Source: Leptolyngbya sp. PCC 7375 (lineage in GTDB: Bacteria > Cyanobacteriota > Cyanobacteriia > Phormidesmidales > Phormidesmidaceae). Taken from it: 64,000 bases of DNA. The notes beneath the pieces were generated by a model. The model was not told the DNA's origin. It was given only the letters and a program-made list of their open reading frames with translations, and did no database searches. The stretch is taken from assembly GCF_000316115.1 (NCBI RefSeq), contig NZ_JH993793.1:581517-645516 (forward strand). Direction: 5' to 3'. The translations under genes and the position numbers were made by a program. This document shows positions 18,285-27,100 of the stretch, piece after piece (position 1 is the stretch's first letter; every line of letters begins with the position of its first letter).

Positions 18285-20132
18285 ATGGCCGACACTGTTC
18301 CCCGCCCCGGATTTCTAGAAAAGCGCTATGGCCTAGATTTAAGGTCTTTGGCATTGTTACGCATTGGTCTGGCTTTGGTTATCCTGGCGGATCTGTTTAC
18401 CCGTATGGGTGATTTAGTCGCCCACTATACCGATGCGGGCGTGTTACCCAGGCAGGCAGCCACCGAAATTTTACCCGATGGGTACTGGTCGCTTCACCTG
18501 ATCAGTGGTCAAGCCTGGGTACAGGTTCTGATATTTCTGGTGGCCGTGATCTTGGCCTTGGCTCTGTTGGTGGGGTACAAAACTCGTTTAGCGACTATTG
18601 CCTCCTGGGCACTGATTGTCTCTCTCCATAATCGCAATCCAGCCCTGATCTTCGCGGCCGATGATGTTCTGCGGGCGGTCATGTTTTGGGCGATGTTTCT
18701 CCCACTGGGGGCCAAGTACTCCATTGATAGTGCGCTCAATACCGCTGCCCAAAGCCTACCAAAACGTTTCTTTGGGGCTGCTAGCGTCGCTCTTATGGTT
18801 CAGCAGTGTTACATATACATGTTCTCTGCCTTCTTCAAAACAACCAGTTCCACCTGGTGGCCTGAAGGCAGTGCAGTCTATTATTCCTTAAGCTTTGATC
18901 AATATGTAACCCCCCTTGGAGCATGGCTTTTAAATCTGGGTGCTTTGCTCCCCATATTGACCTTTTTTACCCTGGTGTTGGAGTGGATCGGTCCGCTGTT
19001 TATATTTGTGCCCATCCGTACCGCTCTGTTTCGCAATATCGCTATCGTCAGCTTTATTTTGCTGCACCTGGGCTTTGGTCTTACCCTTAACCTCGGCATT
19101 TTTCCAGCTCTGAGTATTGTTACCTGGCTTGCGTTTATTCCCACCTCTACCTGGGAACGGTGGGCCAAGCGTTGTTATGGTCGTGAGCACCATGGCCTGG
19201 TGATTAACTATGATGCTGACTGTGGCTTCTGTAAAAAAGTTGTGCACTTGATCCGCACGTTTTTACTATTGCCAGATACTCCTCTTCGTACTACGCAGAG
19301 CGATCCTGATATCTTTGCGGCCATGGAGCGCCATAATTCCTGGGTAGTCGTTGATTGGCAAGGCAAGTATCACTATAAGTTTGAAGCGATCGCCTATGTG
19401 TGTAGCATATCGCCTGTCTTTTGGTTTTTAGCCCCAGTGCTGCGTTGGTCACCCCTGATGAAAGTGGGTACTCGGTTTTATGATGCGATCGCTAACAACC
19501 GCCGCCGGGCTGGTTTAGTCACACGTCCCTTCAAATTTTATGCTTTTTCTGTCAGTGCTGCCTGGTTTGGCAACAGTCTGGCAGCAATCCTGTTAATCCT
19601 TACCTCTATCTGGAACTTCCGCAGCATTACCCATCACCATGCCTTTGTTGATAATCCCCATCCAGTAATTCGTGCTCTCAGGCGTGTGACCAATAGCCGT
19701 ACCGCCAATCGGCTGCACATTCCAATGCAAGCGGCACGACTAGATCAGTCCTGGAGTATCTTTTCACCCGCTCCTCCCCGTGATGATGGTTGGTATGTTG
19801 TGGAAGGTACTTTGGCAGATGGTCATACCGTGAACCTACTGCAGCCCAATCAGCCTATATCTACAGATAAACCCACTCTGGCTCAACGACAGGCAATCTA
19901 CAAAAATCTCCAGTGGCGAACCTATTTTATTAATCTCAACCGTGCCCTAGGCAAACAACTCTATCCCTACTACGGAGAGTACATTTGCCGCAGCTGGAAC
20001 CATAAAAACTCAAACAATCAGCGCCTCAAACACTTTGAAGTATCTTTTACAAAGGAAAGAACTGTTTCTCCGGGTGAACTACAAACTACCGAAGAGAGCC
20101 AACCCTGGAGCCAGTCTTGCAGTTCAATTTAG
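18285..20132 (+). CDS. HTTM (gamma-carboxylase-like) membrane protein fused to a DCC thiol domain
   Basis: 615 residues. Residues ~1-290 form a multi-spanning HTTM domain (opening RYGLDLRSLALLRIGLALVI), related to vitamin-K-dependent gamma-carboxylase. It is followed by a DCC/DUF393 thioredoxin-like domain with the motif INYDADCGFCKK near residue 305, then another membrane segment and a soluble tail. HTTM-DCC fusions are seen in bacteria but their reaction is not established. It lies at the end of the acyl-transfer genes, so a role in redox or lipid modification in the same pathway is a guess. Confidence 0.75.
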   Translation: MADTVPRPGFLEKRYGLDLRSLALLRIGLALVILADLFTRMGDLVAHYTDAGVLPRQAATEILPDGYWSLHLISGQAWVQVLIFLVAVILALALLVGYKTRLATIASWALIVSLHNRNPALIFAADDVLRAVMFWAMFLPLGAKYSIDSALNTAAQSLPKRFFGAASVALMVQQCYIYMFSAFFKTTSSTWWPEGSAVYYSLSFDQYVTPLGAWLLNLGALLPILTFFTLVLEWIGPLFIFVPIRTALFRNIAIVSFILLHLGFGLTLNLGIFPALSIVTWLAFIPTSTWERWAKRCYGREHHGLVINYDADCGFCKKVVHLIRTFLLLPDTPLRTTQSDPDIFAAMERHNSWVVVDWQGKYHYKFEAIAYVCSISPVFWFLAPVLRWSPLMKVGTRFYDAIANNRRRAGLVTRPFKFYAFSVSAAWFGNSLAAILLILTSIWNFRSITHHHAFVDNPHPVIRALRRVTNSRTANRLHIPMQAARLDQSWSIFSPAPPRDDGWYVVEGTLADGHTVNLLQPNQPISTDKPTLAQRQAIYKNLQWRTYFINLNRALGKQLYPYYGEYICRSWNHKNSNNQRLKHFEVSFTKERTVSPGELQTTEESQPWSQSCSSI

Positions 20133-20165
20133 TCCACATAATGAACATTAATGCAATGAGCCATC

Positions 20166-21146
20166 ATGAACAATACTGTAACGCAACAAAAGCTAATCCA
20201 AGAGATTTCGCTAGACACCTATCGTCTTGCTGTTTTAGTACCCTGTTACAACGAAGCATTAACCATTTCTCAGGTTGTGAAAACTTTCCAATCAACGTTG
20301 CCAGCGGCTGACGTATATGTTTACGACAATCGCTCCACTGATAATACTGCCATTCAGGCCAAAGCAGCAGGGGCTAATGTTCGTTATGAAGCCCAGCCTG
20401 GCAAAGGAAATGTTGTGCGTCGAATGTTTGCAGATATTGATGCTGATATCTACATTATGGTTGATGGTGATAACACCTATGAAGCCAGTGCATCAGAACG
20501 TCTGGTTAAACGTTTGATTGATGAACACCTAGATATGGTTGTGGGAGCACGACAACCAGCCATAGAAGATGATTCAGCCTATCGCCCAGGACATCGAGGG
20601 GGCAACTTATTTTTAACTGGAGTTGTCCAATGCTTATTTGGCAGACGTCTTAAAGACATGCTGTCAGGCTATCGGGTCATGTCACGACGGTTTGTTAAGT
20701 CTTTTCCTGCCTTGTCGAATGGTTTTGAGACTGAGACTGAACTTACCATCCACGCCTTAGAGTTGAATATTCCCTTCGTCGAAGAACCCACGCTATTCTT
20801 TTCTAGACCTGACGGCTCGGAAAGTAAACTCAAAACCTTCTCTGATGGCTGGCGAATATTGGGAACAGCGCTATTGCTGTTCAAAGAAATTCGTCCGTTC
20901 TTATTTTTTGGCATTCACTTCATCTTTCTGAGCATTATTGCCTTTGGATTAGGATTACCCCTTATTAAAACCTATTGGGAGACAGGCTTAGTTCCTCGAT
21001 TCCCAACAGCAATTTTAGCAGCTTCAATTATGCTGTTAGCTTTTCTGAGTTTGACCTGTGGCCTGGTTCTTGATTCAGTAGCTCGTGGACGTCGGGAGAT
21101 AAAGCGAATGAGATATCTCTCTTATTCAAGTACTGCAATAAAGTAA
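20166..21146 (+). CDS. GT2 glycosyltransferase with C-terminal membrane helices
   Basis: Family 2 glycosyltransferase of the polyprenyl-phosphate sugar synthase type. The GT-A start LAVLVPCYNEALTISQVV (about residues 20-37), the nucleotide-binding motif IMVDGDNTYE (about 98) and MLSGYRVMSRRFV (about 165) are clear. Two hydrophobic helices (about 242-265 and 275-300) anchor it. Likely makes a lipid-linked sugar donor used by the nearby GT-C-like proteins. Starts 33 bp after the HTTM gene, so it is probably co-transcribed with it. Confidence 0.85.
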   Translation: MNNTVTQQKLIQEISLDTYRLAVLVPCYNEALTISQVVKTFQSTLPAADVYVYDNRSTDNTAIQAKAAGANVRYEAQPGKGNVVRRMFADIDADIYIMVDGDNTYEASASERLVKRLIDEHLDMVVGARQPAIEDDSAYRPGHRGGNLFLTGVVQCLFGRRLKDMLSGYRVMSRRFVKSFPALSNGFETETELTIHALELNIPFVEEPTLFFSRPDGSESKLKTFSDGWRILGTALLLFKEIRPFLFFGIHFIFLSIIAFGLGLPLIKTYWETGLVPRFPTAILAASIMLLAFLSLTCGLVLDSVARGRREIKRMRYLSYSSTAIK

Positions 21147-21374
21147 TTTCCTCGTCATTAAAGGGATAATTAAAGACTAAAAGCAGAAAGCTATTGCCTG
21201 AGTTACCGTTTTATCTTTCCCATCTAGTCAAGCACTTAGAAAAAGAGTTGAATATCAAAATCTTGATTGCTTTGGTGGCATATAGATAAAAAATTGCTAA
21301 GTAGTCCTTGAGGAAAAGTTATTTATGAAAACAAATAAAAGATAGATTAAATACTCAAATCTGAGATCCCTATA

Positions 21375-23084
21375 ATGATAAACAGTAAGTCTATCCGCCA
21401 GAAATATTTTTTGCTAATTAAACTTGTATTCTGGACTATTGCCATTATTCTTGGCTTAGCTCAGGCTTGGGGCAACCGCTATCAATTTTTCTCAGGGGAT
21501 ATCATTTCCTATATCGAAATGGGCGAAGCTTACCTTAGAGGTGACTGGGAAGTAGCCATTCATGGTTACTTCAGCCCATTATATCCTCTAATATTGTCTT
21601 CATTTCTGTCTATTTTTACCCCTTCCATGTATTGGGAAATTTTTGCGGTAAAGATAGTCAATTTCTTTATCTATTTATTTAGCTTGGTAGGATTTGAGTT
21701 ATTTTTAAGTGGGTTTATAAATTTCTATAAGAAGAAATCGAGAAATGAGAGTCAAGAACAGTATTTGATTCCAGATTGGATATGGTTAGTCTTAGGATAT
21801 TTTCTATTTCTTTGGGCAGCAATCAAGTGGATAGGTGTCCACACTGACACACCGGATATGCTCGTGGCCGGACTGGTATACCTTGCCATGGGCATTGTTC
21901 TGCGTATTAACACCGGAAACGACAGTTGGATTAATTTTGCTTTCTTTGGTATAGTTCTTGGCTTAGGATATCTGGCCAAAACAGTTATGCTGCCAGCGGC
22001 TTTTGTCTTCTTTTTAATTTGTTTTTTATCATTAAAGCAATCTAAGAACAACTACTATAAGATTTTGCTCTCTTTCTTGCTCTTTTTATTGATAGTAACG
22101 CCTTTAATATCTTTACTTTCAATTCAGAAGGGATATTTTACTTTTGGAGAAGCTGGCAAGTTAAATCGAGCCTTTACCTTTCAAGATGTACCGGCAAGAT
22201 ATTGGCAGGATGAACCTCCTGGTACTGGTACTCCTGAACATCCCGTTCAAAAGCTATTTGAGGATCCAGATGTTTACGAATTTGGCATGCATTTTGAGAA
22301 TGCAACCTTACCTATTGGATACGACACCTCTTTTTGGTATGAAGGTTTAACAGTTAGCTACAATCCATTCAACTGGATTGTAGTTCAGAATATTAGATTT
22401 TATTATCAGCATTTTTTTAGGATTTTATTGTTTGGCTATATAATACTGATTTTTGTCAGTAATAAGCCTCTATCCTCCTTAAGTAACTTGCTCAAAAATT
22501 GGAGTTTATTAGTTCCTGGGATTGCGATTTTGGGAGTGTATGCCATAGGAAAAGATTTTCATTATTTTGATCCAGAGGATGCCGACACCCGCCTATTAGC
22601 TCCGTTTATAGTATTATTATTTGCAGGTTTTTTCTCCAGTGTTAGACTTCCTAATGTTCAGCAGTCGCAAAAACTAGTTATTGGTTTGGTTGTAGGAACA
22701 TTCATTTTGCTGGGTAGTCAACTGACAAGTAATTGGGAACATCCAGGTTCCCCTATTCATTGGAAAGTGGCCCAGCAATTACATCAGCTTGGGATTGAAG
22801 CAGGAGACGAAGTAGCTGTTGTTCAACTAGGTCCCAACAGGCCAGCAACGACAGAATATTGGGCTAGATTGGCCAGAGTCAGAGTTGTCGCAGAAATTAC
22901 TGACTCCGAGCGTTTTTGGCAAGTAGATGAAGTGGTAAAAACGAAAATCTATCAGCTGATAAATCAAACAGGTGCTAAAGCAATTATTTGTAAGCAGGAT
23001 TCTTTACTATCAGCCTTGGCGTCTGCGAAAGAATGGGTAAGGGTTAGTAATACTGATTATTATATTTATCTGTTTAACGACTAA
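21375..23084 (+). CDS. multi-spanning GT-C-like membrane glycosyltransferase
   Basis: 569 residues with about ten hydrophobic segments and a soluble C-terminal domain of ~120 residues. The first external loop holds FFSGDIISYIEMGEAYLRGDW, with acidic residues placed as in GT-C glycosyltransferases that use polyprenyl-phosphate sugars. A later loop has HTDTPDMLVAGLVYL. Base composition is clearly more AT-rich than that of the FAAL/MBOAT genes, suggesting a different source for the glycosyltransferase part of the block. Sugar and acceptor are unknown. Confidence 0.65.
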   Translation: MINSKSIRQKYFLLIKLVFWTIAIILGLAQAWGNRYQFFSGDIISYIEMGEAYLRGDWEVAIHGYFSPLYPLILSSFLSIFTPSMYWEIFAVKIVNFFIYLFSLVGFELFLSGFINFYKKKSRNESQEQYLIPDWIWLVLGYFLFLWAAIKWIGVHTDTPDMLVAGLVYLAMGIVLRINTGNDSWINFAFFGIVLGLGYLAKTVMLPAAFVFFLICFLSLKQSKNNYYKILLSFLLFLLIVTPLISLLSIQKGYFTFGEAGKLNRAFTFQDVPARYWQDEPPGTGTPEHPVQKLFEDPDVYEFGMHFENATLPIGYDTSFWYEGLTVSYNPFNWIVVQNIRFYYQHFFRILLFGYIILIFVSNKPLSSLSNLLKNWSLLVPGIAILGVYAIGKDFHYFDPEDADTRLLAPFIVLLFAGFFSSVRLPNVQQSQKLVIGLVVGTFILLGSQLTSNWEHPGSPIHWKVAQQLHQLGIEAGDEVAVVQLGPNRPATTEYWARLARVRVVAEITDSERFWQVDEVVKTKIYQLINQTGAKAIICKQDSLLSALASAKEWVRVSNTDYYIYLFND

Positions 23085-23140
23085 AATCAGATTTTGAGGT
23101 GTTATATGACAAAAAATGTTTCCCTTTAGGTGTTAGCTCC

Positions 23141-24706
23141 ATGAAAATTTCTACAAGGATTGCGCTAGTGGCCTTGTTATGGCTCATTACCATCAACTCG
23201 GGTGAGTTGGGTAGCTTAGATGTCAATTTAAGACTACAAATGGCTCATGCCTGGTGGACAGGAACTGAGGAAGTTCAGCTCACACCTGATATGACACCCA
23301 AGGTGAGGGGCGATATTCGATTTGGTGTGATCGGAGCAGATGGCGATCGCTATATTGCCTATGAGACCGGACAGTCATTTTTAATGTTGCCCGCAGATTG
23401 GGTAGGCAGCCAGTTACACCAGATTTGGTCGGAGGTACCGGCAGAGACTTTACGACGATGGTCAGTAAATCTCTTGACCTTTATTCCCATTAATGTCGCT
23501 GTTGTCCTCGCAGCTTTTTGGCTGCTAAAGCTGTTTCATTTTGAAGAGCGAGTAGCCGGACTGGCAAGCTTAACTCTGTTGTTAGGCACTACAGCGTTGC
23601 ACTATGCTCAGGTTCATCAACACAACAATCAACTGCTATTGCTAACCACGTTGGGATATGCAACAGCAATGGCCTATATACAAACTAGACGAGCCTTGTG
23701 GCCTTTTCTAGGGGGCATAGCGCTGGGAATGGCTGTTTTTATTCGGGTCACCAGCATGATCCATGCTCTAACGGTTATTCTTTTTTTGGTCGGGATAGTG
23801 GCCTACAAGAGCCGTCAGGTGGGCGCAGTTATTCAGACTATTGGCCTGTGGCTTATGGGGTTTGTGCCAGTATTTCTGATCAGTCGCTATATTGATTCTT
23901 TACGCTATGGCAGCTTCTTGGCGTCTGGTAAAAGTGTAGAGAAACTGCAATTGGCAACAGATTCGATGTGGACAGGATTGCCTCAGCTACCTGCAGACTA
24001 TCCTCTGATCAATGCTCCTCAGGTGGGTATTTTAGGTCCCTTGATTTCCCCTGCTAAGAGTATCTTTTTATATGATCCATTGTTGTTACCCTGTCTAATT
24101 CTCGCAGGGGTATGCTGGTTTAAGCTATCTCCCTTAATTCGCTGGTATCTGGTGACATCTACTTTGAATTTGGGACTGCATTTGGCCGCCTATAGTCGCT
24201 TTGTTTTTTGGCATGGAGATTCGGCTTGGGGAGCTAGATATCATGTGACTTCGGTACACCTTTTGTTAATTCCACTATTGGCTGTCTTTATTCAGCAGTT
24301 GCTTGCTGCTAGAAAATTTAGACGATTTGTGCTTAAGGGGATTTTACTCTTTGCATTAATGGCTCAATTAGCATCGGTCGCTATGCCGATGAATCTTGAA
24401 ATTTTTCAAAAGAAAGTCGGTGTACCTGGTACACGTTTAGATGTACGCTTGGCTGCGAGAGCTACTAATGTAGCTTGCTACGTCGATAGAGATCTTGCCA
24501 CATTATGCATTGATCGAAATCCTGATAAGAAACAATACCTTGAGCATCTTAACCATTTAAGCTTTTTCCCATTTACCTTCAGCCATAACAATGCCGAATC
24601 AGAGCAGACTAATCCTATAAAAGGTTTGCTTTTCTTAATTTGGAGCTTGGCCTTAGTAGCCACAATTCTAATCAGCTTAAATACTTGGTGTTTGAGTGGC
24701 TTGTAG
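23141..24706 (+). CDS. multi-spanning membrane protein, probable GT-C glycosyltransferase
   Basis: About 521 residues with ten or so hydrophobic segments. The N-terminus MKISTRIALVALLWL is the likely start; a GTG at 23099 would add 14 residues without an obvious purpose. The first loop carries a stretch of charged residues (GADGDRYIAYETGQ), which recurs in GT-C-like proteins, and WHGDSAWGARYHVTSVHL lies between helices near residue 360. It sits 56 bp after the preceding GT-C-like gene. No specific substrate can be given. Confidence 0.6.
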   Translation: MKISTRIALVALLWLITINSGELGSLDVNLRLQMAHAWWTGTEEVQLTPDMTPKVRGDIRFGVIGADGDRYIAYETGQSFLMLPADWVGSQLHQIWSEVPAETLRRWSVNLLTFIPINVAVVLAAFWLLKLFHFEERVAGLASLTLLLGTTALHYAQVHQHNNQLLLLTTLGYATAMAYIQTRRALWPFLGGIALGMAVFIRVTSMIHALTVILFLVGIVAYKSRQVGAVIQTIGLWLMGFVPVFLISRYIDSLRYGSFLASGKSVEKLQLATDSMWTGLPQLPADYPLINAPQVGILGPLISPAKSIFLYDPLLLPCLILAGVCWFKLSPLIRWYLVTSTLNLGLHLAAYSRFVFWHGDSAWGARYHVTSVHLLLIPLLAVFIQQLLAARKFRRFVLKGILLFALMAQLASVAMPMNLEIFQKKVGVPGTRLDVRLAARATNVACYVDRDLATLCIDRNPDKKQYLEHLNHLSFFPFTFSHNNAESEQTNPIKGLLFLIWSLALVATILISLNTWCLSGL

Positions 24707-24760
24707 TGAAAAAGCTATGTTAGTTACTAGAAACTATTAACTTAAGAGGACAATATAGGC

Positions 24761-25105
24761 GTGACGAATTATTTGATAATGACAATCCTTGTGCTGGCAT
24801 CAGTAACTCTAAATACGACAGGGCAGAGTTTGCTGAAGCTGGGTGCCGGACAAAATCCCTTAAATATCTATCTATTTAGTGGCCTTGTTGCCTATGGCAT
24901 TAGCACTATTTTCTATGTAGCCATATTGGGCAAACTCAACGTATCAATTGTGTATCCAGTGGTGATTGGTTTAACCATTATTTCTACTACGTGTGCTGGG
25001 GCATTTCTCTTAAAGGAACAGGTATCAACGTTGCACTGGTTAGGCATTGGACTGATGTTAAGTGGCATCTCGGCTATTGCCTTGGGTAAGGTAATCACAC
25101 TTTAG
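24761..25105 (+). CDS. SMR/EmrE-like small membrane protein, possible lipid-sugar flippase subunit
   Basis: 114 residues, four hydrophobic helices. The patterns NTTGQSLLKLGA (helix 1) and IVYPVVIGLTIISTTCAGAFLLKEQ (helices 3-4) are those of the SMR/EamA half-transporter group that includes ArnE/ArnF, which flip undecaprenyl-phosphate aminoarabinose. Within a glycosyltransferase cluster, flipping of a polyprenyl-phosphate sugar is more likely than drug export. The start is GTG, preceded by AAGAGGAC. Confidence 0.7.
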   Translation: MTNYLIMTILVLASVTLNTTGQSLLKLGAGQNPLNIYLFSGLVAYGISTIFYVAILGKLNVSIVYPVVIGLTIISTTCAGAFLLKEQVSTLHWLGIGLMLSGISAIALGKVITL

Positions 25106-25190
25106 TTAGTTCTTTGGATCAATTTATGCTTGAGGCATACTAAGTGCGGACCATACAACAACAGCCATAGAAAGTTACTGAGTTGTCTGG

Positions 25191-26924
25191 ATGAGGAATG
25201 AGCTGATGAGAATTTTCAGAAAAATACATTTTGTTGAGAATAGCAAGAGCGTTTCAGAACGGCTAACCTCTCATAAAATCCTCAATCAGCCAATTAACCG
25301 AAACACCCTGATAATGGGATACCTGTTGATCTTTTTAGCAATTGTTGTTGGATTATCAACACGGCTGTTTGCAGTATTTCAGTATGTGACGTTTGATATT
25401 GGTCCTGACCCTGACCAAATCAGAGATGCCTTTGCAGTCATGAAAATGTGGGAAGGCTCTTTTCCCACACTTGGCCCCCAAGTAAGTACTATCGGTAGAC
25501 ATCATATTTTACCTTTGTACTATTATCTTTTCTTTCCTTTTACTCTTTTAGGACCCGATCCAGTATTTCAAGCACTCCCCAATGCACTATTTTCTTTTTT
25601 GTCGATCCCTCTTTTTATTTACTTATTACACCAGCTCTTAGAAAATACCAAAAACTCAACTAGAGTTTTTCTTAGTGGGTTAGGGGGATTGTGGTATAGT
25701 CTTCTTTTTGGAGATATTTTTATCAACAATTTTCAATGGAATCCCAGCTCAATACCATTTTTTATTATGGTTCTCACCTTGCTTTATAAGTTACAGATGC
25801 AAGGGAAATTTTCTTTTTTTGTTCAAGCATTGTTATGGATTTCCTCTGGAGCTATTTTAGCTATTTTAATTAGCTTGCACTCTTCAACACTATTTATAAT
25901 GCCAGTTGTTTTTGCTATCACTTCTTCAGTATTTATATATAAAGTGCTTAGGAGAAAACAAAATCTTTTACTGATATCTTTGCCTATTATAAGCGTCCTG
26001 TCAGCTGGAATTATATTATTACCTTATTGGATAGGCGAAATTGGGCGAAACTTTCAAAATACAAAAGCAATTTTAAAGACAGTACTTAATTCTACTCACA
26101 ACTCAGGCGACCATTTTTTGGTTGGTTTATACACTAAAATTAGCGGTTTTTTTCTTGGCTATCTCGCGCTCAATCAACAAGCTTATTTTTGGAATTCCTC
26201 ATTGTTTTGCTTTGTGGTATCCATAATATTTTTGTCTCTAGTCGGTTGGTGGGGGATTGTTAAATTTAAAGGGAATCAACATATCTGGTTGATGTGGTGT
26301 TCTGTATGGATGATTTACTTACTGGCCGCTGCAAATATCAATTCCATGGAAACGCCCCTTCACTACAGATTGCCTATCCTTTTTACTCCGATTGTGCTGA
26401 CGCTCACCTCACTGGCATATCTGGATTGTTCACCCAGTAAGAAGAAACTTTTTTCAATTTCTGTCGGCGTGCTGATTACAGGCTCAATGTTCGTTAATTC
26501 ACTCCACGATTATCAATTTATACTCAGCAAATATGGCACAAACCGTTTGATGAGTACAAGTGCTATCACGCAAATACTAGACCAGCTACCTTCTGGTTCA
26601 GTTATTTGTGATCCTAGAATAAAGCGTAAAAGAGAGATTAATAATCAGTACAACTATATTGATACATATATTACCCATAAAGGGATAACGGCTTTAGCTG
26701 ATTGTCAAACAGATAGCTTTGTTATACATCCTAAGAGAGTCATGTTCATAGAGAATAATTTCCTCAATAGAGGTACGTATCAAGAAACTTATTTTGTAGA
26801 ATCTATGCCAAAATCACCGATCAACCTATTTCCCATATTCAAGGTTGTTGAAAATGAAGCAATGGAAAAACCACACAAGCTTTTTTTAGAAACGGATACA
26901 GCGTATGTCTATCGTTTAGATTAG
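25191..26924 (+). CDS. multi-spanning GT-C-like membrane protein
   Basis: 577 residues; first membrane helix at about 41-62 (LIMGYLLIFLAIVVGLSTRL), then the loop FDIGPDPDQIRDAFAVMKMW with closely spaced acidic residues as expected for the GT-C catalytic loop, around ten further helices and a soluble C-terminal region. An alternative ATG lies at 25206. Markedly AT-rich compared with the acyl genes. It is the fourth GT-C-like protein of the block, implying an oligosaccharide with several lipid-sugar-dependent steps. Confidence 0.6.
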   Translation: MRNELMRIFRKIHFVENSKSVSERLTSHKILNQPINRNTLIMGYLLIFLAIVVGLSTRLFAVFQYVTFDIGPDPDQIRDAFAVMKMWEGSFPTLGPQVSTIGRHHILPLYYYLFFPFTLLGPDPVFQALPNALFSFLSIPLFIYLLHQLLENTKNSTRVFLSGLGGLWYSLLFGDIFINNFQWNPSSIPFFIMVLTLLYKLQMQGKFSFFVQALLWISSGAILAILISLHSSTLFIMPVVFAITSSVFIYKVLRRKQNLLLISLPIISVLSAGIILLPYWIGEIGRNFQNTKAILKTVLNSTHNSGDHFLVGLYTKISGFFLGYLALNQQAYFWNSSLFCFVVSIIFLSLVGWWGIVKFKGNQHIWLMWCSVWMIYLLAAANINSMETPLHYRLPILFTPIVLTLTSLAYLDCSPSKKKLFSISVGVLITGSMFVNSLHDYQFILSKYGTNRLMSTSAITQILDQLPSGSVICDPRIKRKREINNQYNYIDTYITHKGITALADCQTDSFVIHPKRVMFIENNFLNRGTYQETYFVESMPKSPINLFPIFKVVENEAMEKPHKLFLETDTAYVYRLD

Positions 26925-27100
26925 AATTATCCAACACTCTTGCCGACCCTTTAGATCTTGCACTAGATCGCTAGATCTCTACAGTAAGGTCGGAGAGAGT
27001 ATATCTCACCTATGTATAAAGCGGTAACTTCTAGACCAATAAAGCGATTTAGCTATCTAGAGACTCACTTTGATTAACTCACCATTGAGGAATATTAGTT

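Noticed and set aside
24761..25105. Drug-efflux SMR pump
   Set aside because: The fold is right, but the glycosyltransferase setting fits a lipid-linked sugar flippase of the ArnE/F kind better; left as a general call.
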